IMG/VR virus record: IMGVR_UViG_3300028802_000159
Coordinates: 1-41,538 of that record
DNA: 41,538 nt
From: a virus
Direction: 5' to 3' (one strand)
Under the pieces are notes generated by a model, which saw only the letters and a program-made list of their open reading frames with translations, had not been told where the DNA came from and did no database searches. Position numbers and translations under genes: made by a program. Positions 38,960-41,538 of the stretch are shown here, piece by piece (position 1 is the first letter of the stretch; each line of letters starts with the position of its first letter).

Positions 38960-39147
38960 AGGACGAAGTTACTCACGTCGTTGTTGATATGCGACGGAAG
39001 AAGTCCAACGGATATGTCATTGCCATGTTTGTTTATGGCATGGCAAGTAAGGCCGATGCTCACGAAAGGGCCGCGCATATCCGTAAGTCGAGCATTAAGA
39101 AGCGCGGAGAAATCCGCTACGTTCACGTTCGAAGGATTGTTCTCTGA
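38956..39147 (+). CDS. Hypothetical basic protein, 63 residues
   Basis: ATG overlaps the stop of the ribbon-helix-helix-like gene. Beta/alpha pattern: VTHVVVDMRRKKSNGYVIAMFVYGM, helix KADAHERAAHIRKSSI, strand EIRYVHVRRIVL. Basic, no cysteines. No family recognised. The upstream open frame is a shadow of the previous gene, so the later start is used. Confidence 0.65.
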   Translation: MKDEVTHVVVDMRRKKSNGYVIAMFVYGMASKADAHERAAHIRKSSIKKRGEIRYVHVRRIVL

Positions 39148-39392
39148 TGCCACTCAACTTGGGCAAGGTAGTCTACACTGGAAATGAGCACGTCACCTAT
39201 GAATTGGTGCCGTGTCCTGAGTGCGGATCAACAGGTGAAATCACGCTACGTCGGGATGCTCTAGAGGCGTATCACGATGGAGCTTTCATCCAGCACGCTT
39301 TCCCGGAGTTGACCCCAGATATTCGTGAGCGCATGATGACGGGAATCTGTGGCCCTTGCTTTGACAAGTTGTTCGGAGAAGAGGATGAGTGA
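39147..39392 (+). CDS. Small zinc-binding protein, 81 residues
   Basis: CPECG (about 23-27) and CGPC (about 69-72) form a likely Cys4 zinc site around a helical middle (DALEAYHDGAFIQHAFPEL). Acidic C-terminus. Start overlaps the previous stop (TGATG). Similar CPxCG...CxxC small proteins are common in actinobacteriophages; the function is unknown. Confidence 0.7.
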   Translation: MPLNLGKVVYTGNEHVTYELVPCPECGSTGEITLRRDALEAYHDGAFIQHAFPELTPDIRERMMTGICGPCFDKLFGEEDE

Positions 39393-39594
39393 AGCACGGA
39401 ATCATTCAGCATCGTCGAATCGTAGGCGTGCGCCGCGTAAACTTTCGCTTACAAGAAAGACGCCGCCTGTCGTAATCATTAAGCCCGCAACTAGGGTTTG
39501 GACTACAGCCCTAGAGATTGCTGGTGGTGACACTAGGAGATTGGAACCTCTCCCTGATGGAACCGTACTTATTCACAATGAGAGGGTGCGTTAG
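39385..39594 (+). CDS. Hypothetical basic protein, 69 residues
   Basis: ATG 39385 lies within the end of the preceding gene. The first half is very basic and disordered (ASSNRRRAPRKLSLTRKT); the second half has beta strands (PPVVIIKPATRVWTTALEIAG, LPDGTVLIHNERVR). Could bind nucleic acid. One CGACAGGCG word (reverse orientation, 39464-39472) is in this gene. No family recognised. Confidence 0.55.
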   Translation: MSEARNHSASSNRRRAPRKLSLTRKTPPVVIIKPATRVWTTALEIAGGDTRRLEPLPDGTVLIHNERVR

Positions 39595-40147
39595 TTGCCT
39601 TCAAGGATTTCATTCGGAGTGTAACTTCCCGAATGAATGTTGCTGCAATGAGTCAAGTCCTGAGTCTTTACTTAGCGTTGTCCAGGCGCCAGGCTTGACC
39701 ACAGAATTAGATATACCTAGTGGGGGTTTTACAACAGCCGAAGAATACTACGCAACGACTGGGCTGAAAGATCCTCATTCAACCGGAAGAAAGCGAGCGA
39801 AGGAATTATATCCGCTGGATTACGACGCACCGTGCGAGTGGCGGTACTTGAAGTTCGCTGGTGGCGGGGAATCCCCAATCGTAGGTTGCACGAGTGGTAA
39901 ACAACAATCGAGGCATCATGGTCCTAACAAATCCACCGTCTGCAACGAGGAAGGTAATGTCCATCGCATCTGCCACGACTGCCACAATGTTTACCACGGG
40001 ATTAACGATCCTGGGTATATCTGGGGTGACCATATTCGGAGGAATCCTCATGACAGTGAGAGTCTCGCAAGCGATGTTGAACTCGCACAAGAGGCTATCC
40101 GTCGAAGTAAAGGTATCAAGAATGTATCTAGGAATCAAGGCGACTGA
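39578..40147 (+). CDS. HNH endonuclease
   Basis: From ATG 39578 the 189-residue protein has an N-terminal Cys-rich cluster (CVSCLQGFHSECNFPNECCC) and a beta-beta-alpha-metal core: CEWRYLKFAGGG, SRHHGPNKS, then NVHRICHDCHNVYHGIND with the paired histidines and zinc CxxC. This HHGP...NVHRICHDCHN pattern is familiar from actinobacteriophages. It may be a homing enzyme or assist replication or packaging. Starts further upstream give a leader that is a shadow of the preceding gene. It overlaps that gene by 17 bases. Confidence 0.85.
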   Translation: MRGCVSCLQGFHSECNFPNECCCNESSPESLLSVVQAPGLTTELDIPSGGFTTAEEYYATTGLKDPHSTGRKRAKELYPLDYDAPCEWRYLKFAGGGESPIVGCTSGKQQSRHHGPNKSTVCNEEGNVHRICHDCHNVYHGINDPGYIWGDHIRRNPHDSESLASDVELAQEAIRRSKGIKNVSRNQGD

Positions 40148-40161
40148 CCAATGATTGCCCC

Positions 40162-40190
40162 TTGACAGCCTAATGTTCTAATGCTATACT
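40162..40190 (+). promoter_or_regulatory. Consensus promoter before the last gene group
   Basis: TTGACA (40162-40167), exactly 17 bases, TATACT (40185-40190). It is identical in form to the late promoters on the other strand. Start near 40197, with GGAGAGG in the short leader before GTG 40215. It drives the zinc-ribbon, LAGLIDADG-type and exonuclease genes, and presumably genes beyond the window. Confidence 0.8.
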
Positions 40191-40214
40191 TGTCCTATAG
40201 ACGGAGAGGTCGAA

Positions 40215-40469
40215 GTGGAAATACGAGAAAGAGACGAGATAGGTAGACGAATGTACACACCTGAGTTAATGTCAGAGGTCTGTACTTGTACCAAAAAGTG
40301 GGGTTGGACAGCGAATCCAGCAGGTCCAGATTTTGTTTGGGTCGATGCTCAGTGTATGAAGCCTTCCCGCTATTCAGCAATCGAGGATTGCGAAGAGTGT
40401 GGAAGGTTTTTCTTTTGGCCCAAGATTGGGCTTCGCTGGGCCTGTCCAGATTGTTTACCTGATGAGTGA
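40215..40469 (+). CDS. Small zinc-ribbon-like protein, 84 residues
   Basis: GTG start after GGAGAGG in the promoter leader. CTCTKKWGW at about 23-31, then CEECGRFFFW (about 59-68) and ACPDCLPDE at the end give two CxxC pairs of a zinc ribbon; the remaining region has Trp/Phe and one more Cys. An ATG at 40251 is an alternative start. No named family. First gene of a transcription unit containing two nuclease genes. Confidence 0.65.
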   Translation: MEIRERDEIGRRMYTPELMSEVCTCTKKWGWTANPAGPDFVWVDAQCMKPSRYSAIEDCEECGRFFFWPKIGLRWACPDCLPDE

Positions 40470-40815
40470 AGTTGATTGGGCAGCAGGGTTATTTGAAGGT
40501 GAAGGCTGCCTTACGCATAGAATACCGCCTAATCTGCGCCCGGTACTTATACTAAACTCAACAGACCTAGATGTTCTAAAAAAATTTCACAGAGTTGTGG
40601 GAGTAGGTCATATGTGTGCTCCCAATATGAGAAAAGGTAGAGTTCACAAGCCATACTGGCAATGGCAAGTTAGCATTCGTGAAGATGTAGAGTATGTAGT
40701 AGATTTGTTCTGGAATCACTTAGGCGACCGTCGTAAAATGCGTGCAACAGAGTTAGGTCTGGCACCCAATCAAGGAGTCGAGAGTCAAGATGACAATTCA
40801 CAACCGCCTGGTTAA
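40462..40815 (+). CDS. LAGLIDADG-type homing endonuclease-like protein
   Basis: The 117-residue product starts MSEVDWAAGLFEGEGCLTHR, a single LAGLIDADG motif (WAAGLFEGEG) with the catalytic acidic residue. It is followed by strands and helices as in one half of a homing endonuclease (LILNSTDLDVLKKFHRVVGVG, YWQWQVSIREDVEYVVDLFWNHL). One motif implies a homodimer. Such freestanding genes move between phage genomes. ATG overlaps the previous stop; its end overlaps the exonuclease gene by 26 bases. Confidence 0.8.
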   Translation: MSEVDWAAGLFEGEGCLTHRIPPNLRPVLILNSTDLDVLKKFHRVVGVGHMCAPNMRKGRVHKPYWQWQVSIREDVEYVVDLFWNHLGDRRKMRATELGLAPNQGVESQDDNSQPPG

Positions 40816-41538
40816 TCCCCCTCATGCGGGAGACGGCGTGAAGATTATATCCAATTCCGAGGTCGCTGCTTTCCTAGGTTGTGAGCGGCGACACTACTAT
40901 GCCCATTTGTTGGACGGGGGGTACGCGCCGAAACAATTTAGCACAGCATTGTCCCGAGGATTGATCGGCCACGAGGCATTGGGGAATTACTACGAGACTC
41001 TTCGGGACACCCAGGATATCTCGAAAGCGCGCACAGTTATGGTGGACACAGTACATTCTATGGCGCTGGGGTTGAATCCTGACCTCGAAATGCTAGGCGG
41101 ATTGCTCACTCTGCTCAAGAGATATGTAGACTACTATGGGGAGTCTGACCTTGAAGCCTGGGAGATTCTCGCAGTAGAGAAATACTATGAGGTTCCTCTG
41201 ACTGATGACTTCAAGTACGGAATGCGACTTGATTTGCTGGTTAGAAACCGGCAAACGGGTGAGGTTTCTGTTGTTGACCACAAGTTTATCTATGACTTCT
41301 ACACGGCCAATCAGTTACTTATTGATGCCCAACTCCCGAAGTATATCAGCACCGTCATGTTCAACGGTGTCAGAGTTCATAACGGAATCCTCAATCAGAT
41401 CCGCTACCGAATGAAGAAAGGTGGCAACACTGACGATGAGCTGTTTCGTCGGGAGTATGCGGTCTACACAATCAACACCAAGGAACTCCGTAATGTGATG
41501 CAGGAACAGATCATGGTGTCCGAGCGGATTATGGAGCG
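40790..41538 (+). CDS. Cas4/RecB-like PD-(D/E)XK exonuclease (3' end beyond window)
   Basis: 249 residues are visible. Motifs: ISNSEVAAFLGCERRHYY with Cys31, GLIGHEALGNYYE (His61), AVEKYYEVPL (Glu130), RLDLLV (Asp148), VVDHK (Asp163, Lys165) and QLPKY (QxxxY, 181-185). This is the layout of Cas4/AddB-type nucleases, where Cys31 usually joins three C-terminal cysteines to hold an Fe-S cluster; that region lies beyond the window. It probably processes DNA ends in replication or recombination. ATG 40790 starts inside the LAGLIDADG-type gene. Confidence 0.85.
   Translation, partial: MTIHNRLVNPPHAGDGVKIISNSEVAAFLGCERRHYYAHLLDGGYAPKQFSTALSRGLIGHEALGNYYETLRDTQDISKARTVMVDTVHSMALGLNPDLEMLGGLLTLLKRYVDYYGESDLEAWEILAVEKYYEVPLTDDFKYGMRLDLLVRNRQTGEVSVVDHKFIYDFYTANQLLIDAQLPKYISTVMFNGVRVHNGILNQIRYRMKKGGNTDDELFRREYAVYTINTKELRNVMQEQIMVSERIME

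Larger units (their letters stand above)
1777..39472. repeat. Dispersed 9-bp word CGACAGGCG (15 copies)
   Basis: Forward copies start at 1777, 10080, 11342, 15347, 16442, 23167, 30722, 31820, 32019, 34510 and 37244. Reverse copies (CGCCTGTCG) start at 5351, 10337, 11045 and 39464. Fourteen lie in genes and one in the control region. In coding DNA the word is read in several frames (for example CGC CTG TCG, CCT GTC G, ACG ACA GGC, CGA CAG GCG), so it is not a codon habit. About 0.3 copies are expected by chance on both strands. Likely a recognition site of unknown type. Confidence 0.75.

Noticed and set aside
1-41538. tRNA genes, CRISPR arrays, insertion sequences, integrase or attachment site
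   Set aside because: No cloverleaf-like segments with T-loop sequence, no spaced direct repeats, and no transposase or integrase motifs were found on either strand.

Overview
The window is a 41.5-kb stretch of a tailed double-stranded DNA phage (Caudoviricetes). No host genes, tRNAs, CRISPR arrays, integrase or insertion sequences were recognised. The head-tail parts (large portal, scaffold, HK97-type capsid, gp4-like adaptor, beta-propeller nozzle-like protein, large internal-type proteins, no tape measure, sheath or tube) fit a short-tailed, podovirus-like particle. Zinc-rich small proteins, an HNH enzyme of a type familiar from actinobacteriophages, a possible leaderless gene and cell-wall enzymes suggest an actinobacterial host. 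That host is inferred, not proven.

Layout. (1) 1-5.4 kb, plus strand: replication genes (Cys-free family-4-like uracil-DNA glycosylase, primase-helicase, family A DNA polymerase, RuvC-like nuclease) and small genes, with one small gene apparently opposing them. (2) 5.4-32.1 kb, minus strand: one long late operon, transcribed leftwards from a consensus promoter at 32.2 kb. Its order is tandem-HTH regulator, terminase small subunit, fibre, collar-domain protein, terminase large subunit; then, after an internal consensus promoter, small proteins, portal, small proteins, two paralogous fibres flanking a Trp-rich repeat protein, scaffold, capsid, adaptor and nozzle; then basic low-complexity proteins, LysM amidase, a 1492-residue virion protein, M15 peptidase, lytic transglycosylase, holin-like protein and a membrane-anchored collagen-like protein. 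(3) 32.3-34.4 kb, plus strand: three single genes richer in G+C than their surroundings. They are separated by related inverted repeats and look like a row of independent (moron-like) transcription units. (4) 34.4-34.9 kb: a non-coding region with hairpins, long inverted repeats and an AT-rich stretch, a candidate origin or control region. (5) 34.9-41.5 kb, plus strand: early genes including a winged-helix protein, a SNF2-type helicase with a zinc insertion, many small overlapping genes, an HNH and a LAGLIDADG-type endonuclease, and a Cas4/RecB-like exonuclease cut by the window edge.

Replication genes lie at both ends on the same strand, so the window could be a cut through a circular or circularly permuted genome. 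The most striking unexplained signals are a 9-bp word, CGACAGGCG, found 15 times on both strands and in every coding frame; the GC-rich cassette island with its repeats; and the Trp-rich decapeptide protein. Small genes below the usual length cut-off were found by hand at 33, 119, 12543, 14932, 23550, 38178 and 38789.
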